64,000 bases of DNA from Paenibacillus macerans (GCF_023715465.1 NZ_JAMBOE010000002.1:391104-455103), one strand, 5' to 3'; positions 44,813 through 53,824 are shown, counted from the stretch's first letter. Program-made: numbers and translations. The notes: generated from the sequence alone by a model not told the origin.

Positions 44813-47800
44813 TGGAATTCACAACCACTCTTTTCATTTGCGAAGCTTTATATAACTTTAGATCATATAGACTATGATTAATCAAGGCCATTATTAGTCT
44901 TTCCCACTCGTTATCGCCTTTAAATCTATTACAGAACATATGAATAAGGGCTAGCAAGATGGATTTCTTGCTATTGCATAACTTCCCCTGTTGATCCAAC
45001 TGATCTATAGCCATTCTGTATTTGATCGTTTTATCACGCTTTTTAGATATTAAATCGAGAAGAATATTTCCGTTGTTCCCTCTTTTACCAAACTGCTCCC
45101 AGTTAGCAATTTGCATGAGCTCTCTTCTATTTTTTTTGTAGTAATCGCGATTTTGATTCCGCTCAATTACACTGCAAAATAATCGCTCCTGATCTTCAAA
45201 CGGAAGACGGAAATGTTCCATGATAGAAATAATGCTAACGATACCGAGATGCTCGTCCGAATGATTTATTTGTTTCTCTCTATGCAGTTTTATGAGTTGC
45301 CCCACATATTGGCTATCGGCAAAAAAATAATCCTCGGCTTCGCTGATGACTTCATAACCTCCGTACCGTTCGAGCTCTCTTACGTAATTCTCCATTTGCA
45401 CCGAATTTACCAATCCCTTTTCATGCACTCGTTTAAGAAACTGATTAAATTGTTGTTGAACTAAATAATCACAGTGATCGGTGACTTGTAGTCTTAATCG
45501 AAGATGAACTTTAGGGTCGGCGTACCTTACAAAGAAGTACTTCGAAATCATCCCCTCGCGAATTAAAGACTCGCAAAAATCATATATATAATCGCCAATT
45601 AACTCATTCATACGGATTCCTGTAACATAAAGTTTGTAATAATACCAATTTTCACCACCTGGGAATAAATTCCTTTTTTCATCCTGAATACTGACTTCAT
45701 TTCTATTGCGTTCTATCTTCGATTTGGTCAAAAGGGACTCAACGATAAAATCATCCTTTTTAACTGTTTCTGACATAACACGCTTTCTTATAAGAGGAAT
45801 CACTATCTCACAGCAATAATGTTTTCCATACTGATCATTAACTATAAATCTATCCATATGGGAACCTGCTTCTGTTTCTGTTAAGATTACTTCAGTAGCG
45901 CTTTTTTTGAGGATCTGAAATAACTCTTTTGTATGCACTGGACTAGCCAGGTCAAGCATTAATCTGTTGTCACTTTCTTTTTGGTAAACATAGCGCGTAA
46001 CATTATTTGTATTGACCCAGTTTGTAAAACTCTCTACGAATTTTTCATATGAACCTAAATTAAATTGTTCTTTTTTTATTTTCCATGTTGCCGGAATGAT
46101 CACAATATTTTTATACATGACTCTCGGTATATGTCCAAAATTATCTATTAGAAATAAAAATGCCGTATCCATTAAATTTGTATGGTAACTCAGTGTAATA
46201 TCCTTTAAAAACCTGCCCAAATTACTTCCATTCCGATGATTCATCATATGATGATAAGTTATGTAAAGTTTTTTATTTAAACTCTTTGATTTCACATAGA
46301 ATTTATTATTGTGTACCCCGATATACACATCTTGAATATCAATCGTTTTTTGGGTACTCATAGAATTGGTAGCTATACACAACTGGTACTCCAAATTATT
46401 ACTGTTGATTGTAACATTATTACCCCGACCGTATTGTAAAAGCTCCGATAGTTCTACCATAATATATTCATCAAGTATTTCCTTCTCTTTTTCATAAATC
46501 TCATTGGCCATGATTCGTGCATCTCGATCATCCAAAATGTCCATAAATCTCCCGAATGTCTTTCCAGCTTTGAAAGATCCAAAATTAGGCCCAATAAATA
46601 ACAAATACTCTCCCTTATCTACATCTTCGCTGCTTTTTGCAGAAATAATAGCATTAAACTCAACCGATGGGGCAAACTCTTCCATGGGAACTTCATTTTC
46701 CCCGATCATTTTCTCTATATCATCATCCGTTAATTCAATAGATTCATTATGGATTGTGTTATTTTCAACAATTTTGTATTGAAGGAATTGTTTGATTTTC
46801 TTAACTTTTTCATTAGGAATTTCCGGCTCATATTTTCTGTAGGACAACGGATTCAAGTAACCGGCAGGTGCCCCTAAGCCAATCCCTTCATCCAATAGCT
46901 CTAGAACCTGTACTTCTGTATCCAAGCCATATTTTTCTATAAACTCTTCCTTATAAGCTTTCAAATTGCTGTCTTCCACTTCACTAACAGCTAATTTTCT
47001 TAACATTTCGCAGTATTTCCCTATATCCTGAGCAATACACTGATGTAGTACATTTTTATTGGTTGAAATCGCCATATCAATTTGTAAATAACTTGTATTT
47101 TCAAATAAATTACTCATTTGACGAGTTATATCCGATAAAGTTTTCTGACCATCGCCAACGGCCTGCGTATTGTAAACATCAATCATATGATCAATAGCTT
47201 CAAGCTGGGCACATTGTTCATCAGCATTTTCAAGCTCTTTTACTTGCATGATTACATACTTAAATAAGTCTACATTTGTTAGAGGCGGTCTTAAACTCGT
47301 TATCAGATATTCATACCGAATTAATTCCTGAATATAATTTGTAATCTTCTCTTCTTTTACATGAGAATACTTAACCGAAAGAAGCTCTTGCAATTTGTTA
47401 ACTTCAATAAACTCCTGCGTATTATCCATGATCAAATCGAGTACATTTGTCCATCGAATTGAAGTTGCTATTTCACCGTCTATTTTCCCGAACATCCCTA
47501 AATTACTTACATAAGGATTCTCTAATCTGTCCCCTTTTTTGTACACCATCGCATTTCTTTTGACTTTCATAGACTTTATCAGCTTGGGGTTGCTTTCAAT
47601 AAGTTTAATCACACCATAAAGCCATTCCATATCTGGCCTCAGACGCTTTTTGAAATTTTTCTTATCGTTTAGCTCTATGCATGTGTAGGAATTAAAAGTG
47701 CCTATACTTACCCCGGAAAATAATCCAAAGGGGGTCGTACGTGTAGACATTCTTATTAAATATTTCATGACGGAACTGGACACTTTATCATTCATAGATT

Positions 47801-47987
47801 CCAAGTGTCGGTACAGACTTGGGCTTCCTACTTGAATCGCCTCTCTAATCTCTTTTATCTTTAGGATATTGCTTAACTCTTCCTGGGATGTTGAATCGTC
47901 AAGAAAACAAATTTCCTTATAAAATTCAACAGGTAATAAAGGCGTTCTTAACATAAAAAAGTCGCAGGCTTGATACAAATTCCTCAT
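44805..47987 (-). CDS. Class I lanthipeptide dehydratase LanB, full length
   Basis: A 1060-residue enzyme with both LanB parts in one chain. The N-terminal glutamylation domain starts FFMLRTPLLPVEF and has the signature RMSTRTTPFGLFSG (about 80-93). The C-terminal SpaB_C elimination domain begins near 780 (GGENWYYYKLYVTG) and shows FFVRYADPKVHLRLRL (about 815-832). LanB uses glutamyl-tRNA to dehydrate Ser and Thr of the precursor. The ATG at 47987 lies ten bases after AGAGG; the GTG at 47999 overlaps that site. It is separated from the precursor gene by a terminator hairpin, as is common for lanA-lanB pairs. Confidence 0.93.
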   Translation of the reverse strand: MRNLYQACDFFMLRTPLLPVEFYKEICFLDDSTSQEELSNILKIKEIREAIQVGSPSLYRHLESMNDKVSSSVMKYLIRMSTRTTPFGLFSGVSIGTFNSYTCIELNDKKNFKKRLRPDMEWLYGVIKLIESNPKLIKSMKVKRNAMVYKKGDRLENPYVSNLGMFGKIDGEIATSIRWTNVLDLIMDNTQEFIEVNKLQELLSVKYSHVKEEKITNYIQELIRYEYLITSLRPPLTNVDLFKYVIMQVKELENADEQCAQLEAIDHMIDVYNTQAVGDGQKTLSDITRQMSNLFENTSYLQIDMAISTNKNVLHQCIAQDIGKYCEMLRKLAVSEVEDSNLKAYKEEFIEKYGLDTEVQVLELLDEGIGLGAPAGYLNPLSYRKYEPEIPNEKVKKIKQFLQYKIVENNTIHNESIELTDDDIEKMIGENEVPMEEFAPSVEFNAIISAKSSEDVDKGEYLLFIGPNFGSFKAGKTFGRFMDILDDRDARIMANEIYEKEKEILDEYIMVELSELLQYGRGNNVTINSNNLEYQLCIATNSMSTQKTIDIQDVYIGVHNNKFYVKSKSLNKKLYITYHHMMNHRNGSNLGRFLKDITLSYHTNLMDTAFLFLIDNFGHIPRVMYKNIVIIPATWKIKKEQFNLGSYEKFVESFTNWVNTNNVTRYVYQKESDNRLMLDLASPVHTKELFQILKKSATEVILTETEAGSHMDRFIVNDQYGKHYCCEIVIPLIRKRVMSETVKKDDFIVESLLTKSKIERNRNEVSIQDEKRNLFPGGENWYYYKLYVTGIRMNELIGDYIYDFCESLIREGMISKYFFVRYADPKVHLRLRLQVTDHCDYLVQQQFNQFLKRVHEKGLVNSVQMENYVRELERYGGYEVISEAEDYFFADSQYVGQLIKLHREKQINHSDEHLGIVSIISIMEHFRLPFEDQERLFCSVIERNQNRDYYKKNRRELMQIANWEQFGKRGNNGNILLDLISKKRDKTIKYRMAIDQLDQQGKLCNSKKSILLALIHMFCNRFKGDNEWERLIMALINHSLYDLKLYKASQMKRVVVNSND

Positions 47988-48008
47988 AGATATCTGCACC
48001 TCTCTTTT

Positions 48009-48049
48009 AAAAAAGTGAGCATACTTCCTCTATCAAAAGTATGCTCACT
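48009..48049 (-). terminator. Attenuator-type terminator between lanA and lanB
   Basis: AGTGAGCATACTT (48014-48026) pairs perfectly with AAGTATGCTCACT (48037-48049) around a ten-base loop, followed by a T run on the minus strand. It lies between precursor and dehydratase and would give excess precursor transcript with partial read-through. Confidence 0.9.
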
Positions 48050-48082
48050 TCCCTTGTCTATCCGTAATTATCAAAATCCCTT

Positions 48083-48286
48083 CTAGCAAGCGTTGCTACA
48101 TTTTCCGTAAGTGTACCCGGTACAGCATGTCGAACAAAAGCAGGTCATAAATTCACCATTTTTAGTGCAATACGCAAGGCTGTTTATTGTTGCTGTGGTA
48201 CAGTTTTCAGTAACTGCAAGTGTCCCCGCTGAATTGCCGGACTTAATAGCCTGAAGATCAAGATCAAATTCATCAAATTTTGACAT
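48083..48286 (-). CDS. Class I lanthipeptide precursor (LanA), 67 residues, eight Cys
   Basis: A small precursor. The leader MSKFDEFDLDLQAIKSGN carries FDLDL, equivalent to the FNLD box read by LanB and LanC. The core after about residue 21 begins TLAVTENCTTATINS and ends with a cysteine-dense tail (CFCSTCC, then CSNAC): eight Cys and 13 Ser/Thr in about 46 residues. The ATG at 48286 is chosen because AGGAGG lies eight bases upstream; the TTG two codons earlier is too close to it. The cleavage site is not obvious (GNSAG-TLAV is a guess). The core does not match any lantibiotic I remember. One Cys or Ser/Thr may carry the sugar. Confidence 0.9.
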   Translation of the reverse strand: MSKFDEFDLDLQAIKSGNSAGTLAVTENCTTATINSLAYCTKNGEFMTCFCSTCCTGYTYGKCSNAC

Positions 48287-48310
48287 CTTCAACTCCTCCT
48301 TTCAACTAAA

Positions 48311-48335
48311 TTGTAATTACAATATAAATATACCA
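48311..48335 (-). promoter_or_regulatory. Probable lanA promoter with overlapping palindrome
   Basis: On the minus strand TGG-TATATT (48335-48327) forms an extended -10. The perfect palindrome TTGTAATTACAA (48311-48322) covers the expected transcription start and could be an operator. No regulator gene lies in the cluster. Confidence 0.5.
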
Positions 48336-48831
48336 TATTTAGAAAAGGGAATGTATGCGTTTTATTATATAATATTAGGAGATTTATTGAATACTATCCT
48401 TATCATTTATAAGTCGCTTATAGTAATACGGTAATACTGCCCCGTTTGAAAAAGCGGTGTAGGGTTTATTTGGGCAATGCACAAGAAGTAGAACAAGTGC
48501 GAATGGCGGAATAAATTTGAAGATGTATTCAACGATAAAAAAAGAGAAATGAAATTGAATTCCTAGGTCCGAAGACAACGCGAAAAGGTAGGATCGCGTG
48601 TTGTATTTGTAAAAGTCGAAGGGTGATCGTGCGTTGTGAGTATACGAGCAGGATTCTCCTCAGATGGTTTGATAAAATATGGTAACTAACCTAAGGATAT
48701 CAGTGTTCCAACTATCGAGTTGACTTTTGCCTTTGCGCCGAGGAACCCAATAATACAGGGGTTGACAAGACCACGTCATAACAATGCAAAAATCAATTCA
48801 TATTTTTGAATAATTTAATGATGTTTATTGT
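48336..48831. other. AT-rich gap between the PTS gene and the lanthipeptide operon
   Basis: About 500 bases without a convincing gene. One 64-codon minus-strand frame (48384-48578) has no ribosome binding site or family. It may hold remnants of the DNA that joined the two modules. Confidence 0.45.
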
Positions 48832-48876
48832 GAAAAAGTGGTGACCACTCAGACTTAATGAAGAGCGATCACCACA
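48832..48876 (-). terminator. Terminator after the PTS IICB gene
   Basis: GTGGTGA (48838-48844) pairs with TCACCAC (48869-48875), followed on the minus strand by TTTTT. Confidence 0.75.
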
Positions 48877-48921
48877 GTTGAATTTAAATTTTATTATTTT
48901 GTATGGCCAAACAATGCGTGA

Positions 48922-50379
48922 TTATAATAATAAGTTGATCTCATCTTTAATTGCTTCAGATTGTGGACCAAACACAACTTGAACAGCGCCTTTACCGAGC
49001 CTCATAACGCCAGAAGCACCTAGCTTCTTCAAACCTGAATCATTAACAGCCGTTTCATCTCTCACGATGAGCCGAAGACGTGTGATACAAGCATCAACAG
49101 AATCAATGTTGCCAGCACCGCCGAGTTCAGCTAAAATTTGAGCCGCCCGGCTATCCCCTGATCCAACCGACTTGTCAGCAGCTGGTATAGCATCATCAAG
49201 AAGTGGTTCGTCATCGTCTTCACGACCCGGTGTTTTTAGTTTAAGAACCTTGATCAAAAATCTGAACAGGAAGTAGTACACTACAAAGAACACAAGGCCT
49301 ACTGGGATTAACAATAGCTGATTTGTTTCTAACTTCCAGTACAGGAGATAGTCAATCAAGCCTGCAGAGAACGAAAACCCAAGTTTAACATTAAGCGCAT
49401 ACATAACCCAACCAGCAACACCTGTAAGAATCGCATGCACAACATAAAGTACTGGAGCAAGAAACATAAAGGAGAATTCTAATGGTTCAGTGATACCGGT
49501 AACGAACGCAGCGAGTGCCGATCCAAAGAATATCGAAGCAACCAACTTACGTTTGTGAGATTTGGCAGCATGAACTATGGCCAAACCAGCACCTGGAAGA
49601 GCAAACATCATGATCGGGAAGAAGCCGGCCATAAACATTCCTGATGTTTTATCTCCTGCCAAGAAACGAGCTATTTCACCATTTACTACCTCACCTGCAG
49701 GGTTAGTATATTCACCGAGAATAAACCAAGGATAGTTATTCAGGACATGATGCAAACCAAAAGGGACTAACAAACGGTTAGCGACACCGAACAAGAAGCT
49801 TCCTACGCCGCCTATACCAACTAACCATTCACCAAAGGTGTTGAGACCTTCCTGAATAGGCGCCCAGATCAAGCCGAAGACGATACCCAAAATGAGGACT
49901 GAAAACGCGGTAGCCATTGGAACAAAACGTTTTCCACTGAAGAATCCGAGCCAATCCGGCAATTTAATTTTATGAAACCTGTTATAACAATAAGCTGAAA
50001 CTAAACCAACCATAATACCTCCGATGACACCCATGTTTAACGGTTTGTTTAATGTAATGAAGGTAAATGAATTAGGAATTTCAGCGAGAACATTAGTCAA
50101 TACAAAATGCCCCAACACCGCTGATAAGGCCGCAACCGCGTCTTTAGCAAGCCCGATAGCCACACCGACAGCGAACAAAATCGCCAAGTTGTTCAGAATG
50201 GCATCCGCTCCAGCATTCAAGAATGGGGCTAGGTATTGATTTAAAAAGGCTCCAACACTCCCAAGATGAAAGTCCGTTTCATAGTTAATTAAGCCGAACC
50301 CTTTTAGGATACCCGCTGCTGGTAATGTTGCTACCGGAAGCATTAATGACTTCCCGATTTTCTGAAGAAAAGCTAGCAT
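48922..50379 (-). CDS. PTS transporter IICB, GlcNAc/glucose family (NagP-like)
   Basis: A 485-residue sugar phosphotransferase permease. The IIC domain (about 1-370) has MLAFLQKIGKSLMLPVATLP, PFGLHHVLNNYPWF and FVTGITEPLEFSFMFLAP; the linker LKTPGREDDD matches NagP of B. subtilis. The IIB domain has the phosphorylated cysteine in VDACITRLRL (about 430). It would take up and phosphorylate N-acetylglucosamine or a related sugar, receiving phosphate from a IIA protein. The IIA gene just upstream is frameshifted. Codons are clearly more AT-rich than those of the IIA gene and of the orphan IICB end at 37657, suggesting it came with the island. Confidence 0.88.
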   Translation of the reverse strand: MLAFLQKIGKSLMLPVATLPAAGILKGFGLINYETDFHLGSVGAFLNQYLAPFLNAGADAILNNLAILFAVGVAIGLAKDAVAALSAVLGHFVLTNVLAEIPNSFTFITLNKPLNMGVIGGIMVGLVSAYCYNRFHKIKLPDWLGFFSGKRFVPMATAFSVLILGIVFGLIWAPIQEGLNTFGEWLVGIGGVGSFLFGVANRLLVPFGLHHVLNNYPWFILGEYTNPAGEVVNGEIARFLAGDKTSGMFMAGFFPIMMFALPGAGLAIVHAAKSHKRKLVASIFFGSALAAFVTGITEPLEFSFMFLAPVLYVVHAILTGVAGWVMYALNVKLGFSFSAGLIDYLLYWKLETNQLLLIPVGLVFFVVYYFLFRFLIKVLKLKTPGREDDDEPLLDDAIPAADKSVGSGDSRAAQILAELGGAGNIDSVDACITRLRLIVRDETAVNDSGLKKLGASGVMRLGKGAVQVVFGPQSEAIKDEINLLL

Positions 50380-50404
50380 AGAATCATCCCTTCACTTTAT
50401 AAAA

Positions 50405-50905
50405 TTATGCTTTTAAAACCGCCTTTAAAATGACGCTGCCGCCTGCCTGAACAGGTCCAATGTACGTTTCCAAGCTGCTGGTCACTTCGCCGGCGTTTGT
50501 TGCTATGATGGGTGAAATAACCGGATAACCTGCGCGCCGAATCTTCTCGATGTCAAATTCAATCAACAGTTGCCCGCTTTGACCTCATCGCCTGCGGCGG
50601 TGCGGGAAGCAAACCCTTCCCCTTTCAGCGAAACCGTATTGATGCCGATGTGGAACAAAAATTGCAGTCCCGACGGATGCTCCAGTATGACGGCATGATG
50701 GCTTTTAATCACATGGGCGACTTTGCCGTCAAACGGCGCAACCAGCTTGCCTTCGCTGGGCTCAATCGCGAGTCCCGGCCCCATATGGCCTCCGGAAAAT
50801 GCTTCATCAGGTACCACGGCCAGCGGTACGGCCTGCCCGGTTAACGGTGACGAAATTGCAATTTCCACAATCTTTTTCCGCTTTTTTCCTCCATTTTGAA
50901 AACAA
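50405..50905 (-). pseudogene. PTS IIA (Crr-type) gene with frameshifts
   Basis: The IIA domain is recognisable: SSPLTGQAVPLAVVPDEAF, then LVAPFDGKV and LFHIGINTVSLKGEGF with the active-site His. The frame stops after DEVKAG at about 50563, where one missing base would restore QLLIEFDIEKI and run on to VILKAVLKA and a stop at 50405. A second shift is likely near the start: a TTG at 50905, seven bases after AGGAGG, reads MFSKWRKKAEK, typical for this family, but is out of frame with IVEIAISSPL. Both sites are near short homopolymers, so sequencing error is an alternative. Confidence 0.75.
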
Positions 50906-50944
50906 TGCTGTCCCTCCTATCTGTTTCTATCAATATTCCGATCA

Positions 50945-51018
50945 CTAAAAAAACAAAATAAAATGAGCCAAGAAAAGAAGCCTATCAAGATAGGAGTAGG
51001 ACTTCTTCCCTTGACTCA
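50945..51018 (-). terminator. Terminator of the helicase gene upstream of the PTS genes
   Basis: A long imperfect stem: ATGAGCCAAGAAAAGAAG (50963-50980) against CTTCTTCCCTTGACTCAT (to 51018), with a perfect inner hairpin CCTATC/GATAGG (50981-50994). On the minus strand it is followed by TTTTATTTTGTTTTTTT. An antiterminator-controlled PTS leader is an alternative, but no clear RAT box was seen. Confidence 0.65.
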
Positions 51019-51145
51019 TGCCCATTGCTGTCCAACGGTAACACGTCATTTAGGATCGGTTTGCGGTTATGTGCATATCTTAATCCATAATCTGGAACTC
51101 GTCAATAGAAAAATGAAAGCGTTTCACAGCATGTGAGCTTTGGGC

Positions 51146-53824
51146 TTATCGGTGGCCATCGGGCCGAACCTTGCGTGTCGGAGTGGCCTGCAGGGGATCG
51201 TCGGGCCAATAATGCTTTGGATACCGGCCTTTCAAATCTTTTTTGACCTCAAAGTAAGTGGTCTCCCAAAAACTGCGGAGGTCGGAAGTGATTTGCACTG
51301 GTCTGCCCGCCGGGGACAACAGATGCAACGTCAGCGGAACCCGTCCGTATCCGAGGCGCGGTGTCTCCATGAAGCCAAACACCTCCTGCAAGCGGACCGC
51401 GGCATAAGGCGCCTGCGGGTTTTCGTAATGAATCTGGATTTTCGAACCGCTGGGTACCGGTAAATGCGTGGGGGCTTCGGCGTTTAATTCCTGCCGCTGT
51501 TCCCAAGTGAGCCGGTTTTCCAGGATGTTGTACAGCGAGATGGCCTGCAAATCCGCGCGCTTGCGAACGCCGGATACATAGGGAGCAAGCCATTCCTCCA
51601 CCGTTGCGGCCAGCGTGACATCCGATACGTCCGGCCAGCGGTCGTCTATGTGGTGCAAAAAAGCAAGCCGCTCCTGCAATTTCCGCGCTTTGTCATTCCA
51701 GGGCAGAATGTTTACGCCCTTGTCCGCCACTGCCGCGAGCAACGCTCCGGCCAACTGCTCGGGTTTCGGCTCGGGATCGGGCCGCTCCGCGAGTACGATC
51801 GCCCCGAACTTTTGGCGGATTCTAGCGCGGACCGTACCGGAAGCATCATCCCAACTTGCGGTTCGCTCTTCTAAAATCTCTTCCCGGTAATATTGGCGCA
51901 GATCCTCCTCCTCCAAGGGGGCAGCCAACAGGATCCGCCCTTCCGTCCCCTCGTCGTCCACATCGGCGATGGCCAGAAAAGCGGCCGCCCCAAGGGACTC
52001 TTTTACCGGCAACACGGCACCGCGCCCGCTGTGCAGCAAATACCGCCCGTCCGGGCGGCGTATGGCGATGCGGTCCGGATAGGCGAAAGAGACCAGCAGG
52101 CCGCAATACCGGTCCGGCCGCTGCAGGCCAAGCTCGGCGCGAGGTTGGGCCTGGGGCGCATGGGAGCGCGGCGACTGAGCAGGCGGCGTTTGGGGCGAAA
52201 GCGTCCCGGGCACCGGCGTCTGGGCGGCCGGAGGCGCGGCCAAGCCTTCAGCGGCAGCGCCGTTGGCAGGCTGATCCAGCTCCAGCAGCCGCGCCTCCCA
52301 TTGGCGGCCGAGCTGCAGGATGCGCTGCAGGGCGGCCGGGTCCGCCGCCTCCTGCGCCGAGCTGGCGCCGCGCGCGCCCTTGGCCGCAGCCAGCACCAGC
52401 GCGAGCCGGCGGCGCAGGTCGCCGTCCCGGCCGGCCGCGCCTTTCAGCAGCTCGCGCTCTTCGAGCAGCGCGGCCAAGGCGCAGGCCGGCTCGGCCAGGC
52501 CAAGCTCGCGCGCCCGCAGCAGCATATGCGCCAGCCGCGGGTGCAGCCCGAGCGCGGCCATTTGCCGGCCGTGCCCGGTGATGCGGCCGGCCGCATCCAG
52601 CGCGCCGAGCTGCTGCAGGAGCAAGCCGGCGCTGGCGTAAGGCGCGGCCGGCGGCGCGTCAAGCCAGGCCAGCTCGTCTGGCGAGCCGGCGCCCCACGCC
52701 GCCAGCTCCAGCGCGAGCGGCGCCAGATCCGCCTCGAGGATCTCCGGCGGCGTGCGCGCGGGCAGCGCGCGGTCTTCCGCCTCGCTCCAGAGGCGGTAGC
52801 ATACGCCGGGCGAGGTTCGCCCGGCGCGGCCCCGCCGCTGATCGGCGGAGTCGCGGGCGGCCCGGACCGTCACCAGGCGGTTCATCCCGGTCCGCGGGGA
52901 GAACAAGCTGGTGCGCCGAAGGCCGCTGTCGATAACGACCGTCACGCCATCCACGGTTAAGCTCGACTCGGCGATCGACGTGGCCAGCACCACCTTGCGC
53001 TGGCCCGCCGGCGCCGGCTCGATCGCCCGCCGCTGCGCCTCCTGCGGCAGCGCCCCGTAGAGCGGCGTGAGCAGCACGCCTGCGGGCTGCGGCGATCCCG
53101 CAAGCAGCGATTCGACGCGGCGGATCTCCCGGGCGCCGGGCAAAAACACGAGCAAGCTGCCGTCATGCGCCGCCAACGCGCGGCGTACCGCCCGCTCCAC
53201 CACGGATTCAAGCGGCTCTTTCGCTGCCGGCGCCTGCGACAGGTAAACCGTCTCCACCGGATACATGCGGCCGCGGCTTTGAACAACCGGCGCATTCCCC
53301 AACAGCCGGGCGACCGGTTCCGCATCCAGCGTCGCCGACATGATCAAAAGCCGCAAATCGTCACGCAGCAGCTCGCGGCTCTGCAGCGCCAGCGCCAGCC
53401 CCAAATCGGCGTGCAGACTGCGCTCATGAAATTCGTCAAAAATGATAAGCCCCGTCCCCAGCAGCGCCGGGTCCTGCTGCAACAGCCGGGTCAATATCCC
53501 CTCCGTCACAACGGTAATCCGCGTTTTTCGCGACACGCGGCTCTCCCCGCGCATCCGGTAACCCACCGTTTCGCCGGCTCGTTCGCCCAGCTGCGCGGCC
53601 ATATACACGGCGGCGGAACGGGCCGCGAGACGGCGCGGTTCCAGCAAAATAATGTTTTGGCCTTCCATCCACGGCTCGCTTAACAAAGCCAGCGGCGCGC
53701 GCGTCGTTTTCCCCGCTCCGGGCTCGGCCAGCAGGACGGCGGCGCCTGCGGTGCGCAGGCTGTCTTTTAACGCAGGAATCGCTTCATCTATAGGCATCGG
53801 TTTAGGTTCAGGCAGCTTCGTCAT
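51146..53824 (-). CDS. hrpB: ATP-dependent helicase HrpB
   Basis: An 892-residue DEAH-box RNA helicase. Motif I is EPGAGKTT (about 34-41), motif II DEFHER (about 130), motif III SATLD (about 164) and motif VI QRRGRAGR (about 325). The HrpB-specific C-terminal domain ends with LSPAGRPVQITSDL and ARYPKHYWPDDP-like residues (KGRYPKHYWPDDP). The cellular role of HrpB is not well defined. An alanine/glutamine/proline-rich insert (about 525-565) interrupts the middle, probably a disordered loop. Single-gene unit ending in a long hairpin. Confidence 0.93.
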   Translation of the reverse strand: MTKLPEPKPMPIDEAIPALKDSLRTAGAAVLLAEPGAGKTTRAPLALLSEPWMEGQNIILLEPRRLAARSAAVYMAAQLGERAGETVGYRMRGESRVSRKTRITVVTEGILTRLLQQDPALLGTGLIIFDEFHERSLHADLGLALALQSRELLRDDLRLLIMSATLDAEPVARLLGNAPVVQSRGRMYPVETVYLSQAPAAKEPLESVVERAVRRALAAHDGSLLVFLPGAREIRRVESLLAGSPQPAGVLLTPLYGALPQEAQRRAIEPAPAGQRKVVLATSIAESSLTVDGVTVVIDSGLRRTSLFSPRTGMNRLVTVRAARDSADQRRGRAGRTSPGVCYRLWSEAEDRALPARTPPEILEADLAPLALELAAWGAGSPDELAWLDAPPAAPYASAGLLLQQLGALDAAGRITGHGRQMAALGLHPRLAHMLLRARELGLAEPACALAALLEERELLKGAAGRDGDLRRRLALVLAAAKGARGASSAQEAADPAALQRILQLGRQWEARLLELDQPANGAAAEGLAAPPAAQTPVPGTLSPQTPPAQSPRSHAPQAQPRAELGLQRPDRYCGLLVSFAYPDRIAIRRPDGRYLLHSGRGAVLPVKESLGAAAFLAIADVDDEGTEGRILLAAPLEEEDLRQYYREEILEERTASWDDASGTVRARIRQKFGAIVLAERPDPEPKPEQLAGALLAAVADKGVNILPWNDKARKLQERLAFLHHIDDRWPDVSDVTLAATVEEWLAPYVSGVRKRADLQAISLYNILENRLTWEQRQELNAEAPTHLPVPSGSKIQIHYENPQAPYAAVRLQEVFGFMETPRLGYGRVPLTLHLLSPAGRPVQITSDLRSFWETTYFEVKKDLKGRYPKHYWPDDPLQATPTRKVRPDGHR

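Larger units (their letters stand above)
37790..50380 (-). other. AT-rich genomic island: lanthipeptide cluster plus PTS IICB
   Basis: Between the orphan PTS end and the frameshifted PTS IIA gene, base composition drops visibly and all genes read leftward. It contains a precursor, LanB, ABC exporter, LanC, LanC, glycosyltransferase, degenerate LanC and, beyond a gap, an intact PTS IICB gene. No integrase, transposase or tRNA is present, so entry by homologous recombination at the PTS locus is the simplest explanation. Confidence 0.7.

Noticed and set aside
48384..48578. 64-codon frame upstream of lanA, as a second precursor or immunity peptide
   Set aside because: No ribosome binding site, no leader box, and its composition matches the surrounding non-coding AT-rich DNA.
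37790..50380. Prophage or integrative element
   Set aside because: No integrase, phage structural gene, conjugation gene or tRNA attachment site is present.
50945..51018. RAT/antiterminator riboregulator for the PTS genes
   Set aside because: The hairpin is positioned as the helicase terminator and I could not find a convincing overlapping RAT sequence.
51893..52960. Long plus-strand frame opposite hrpB
   Set aside because: Antisense to the GC-rich helicase gene; low-complexity Arg/Pro/Ala content is typical of shadow frames.
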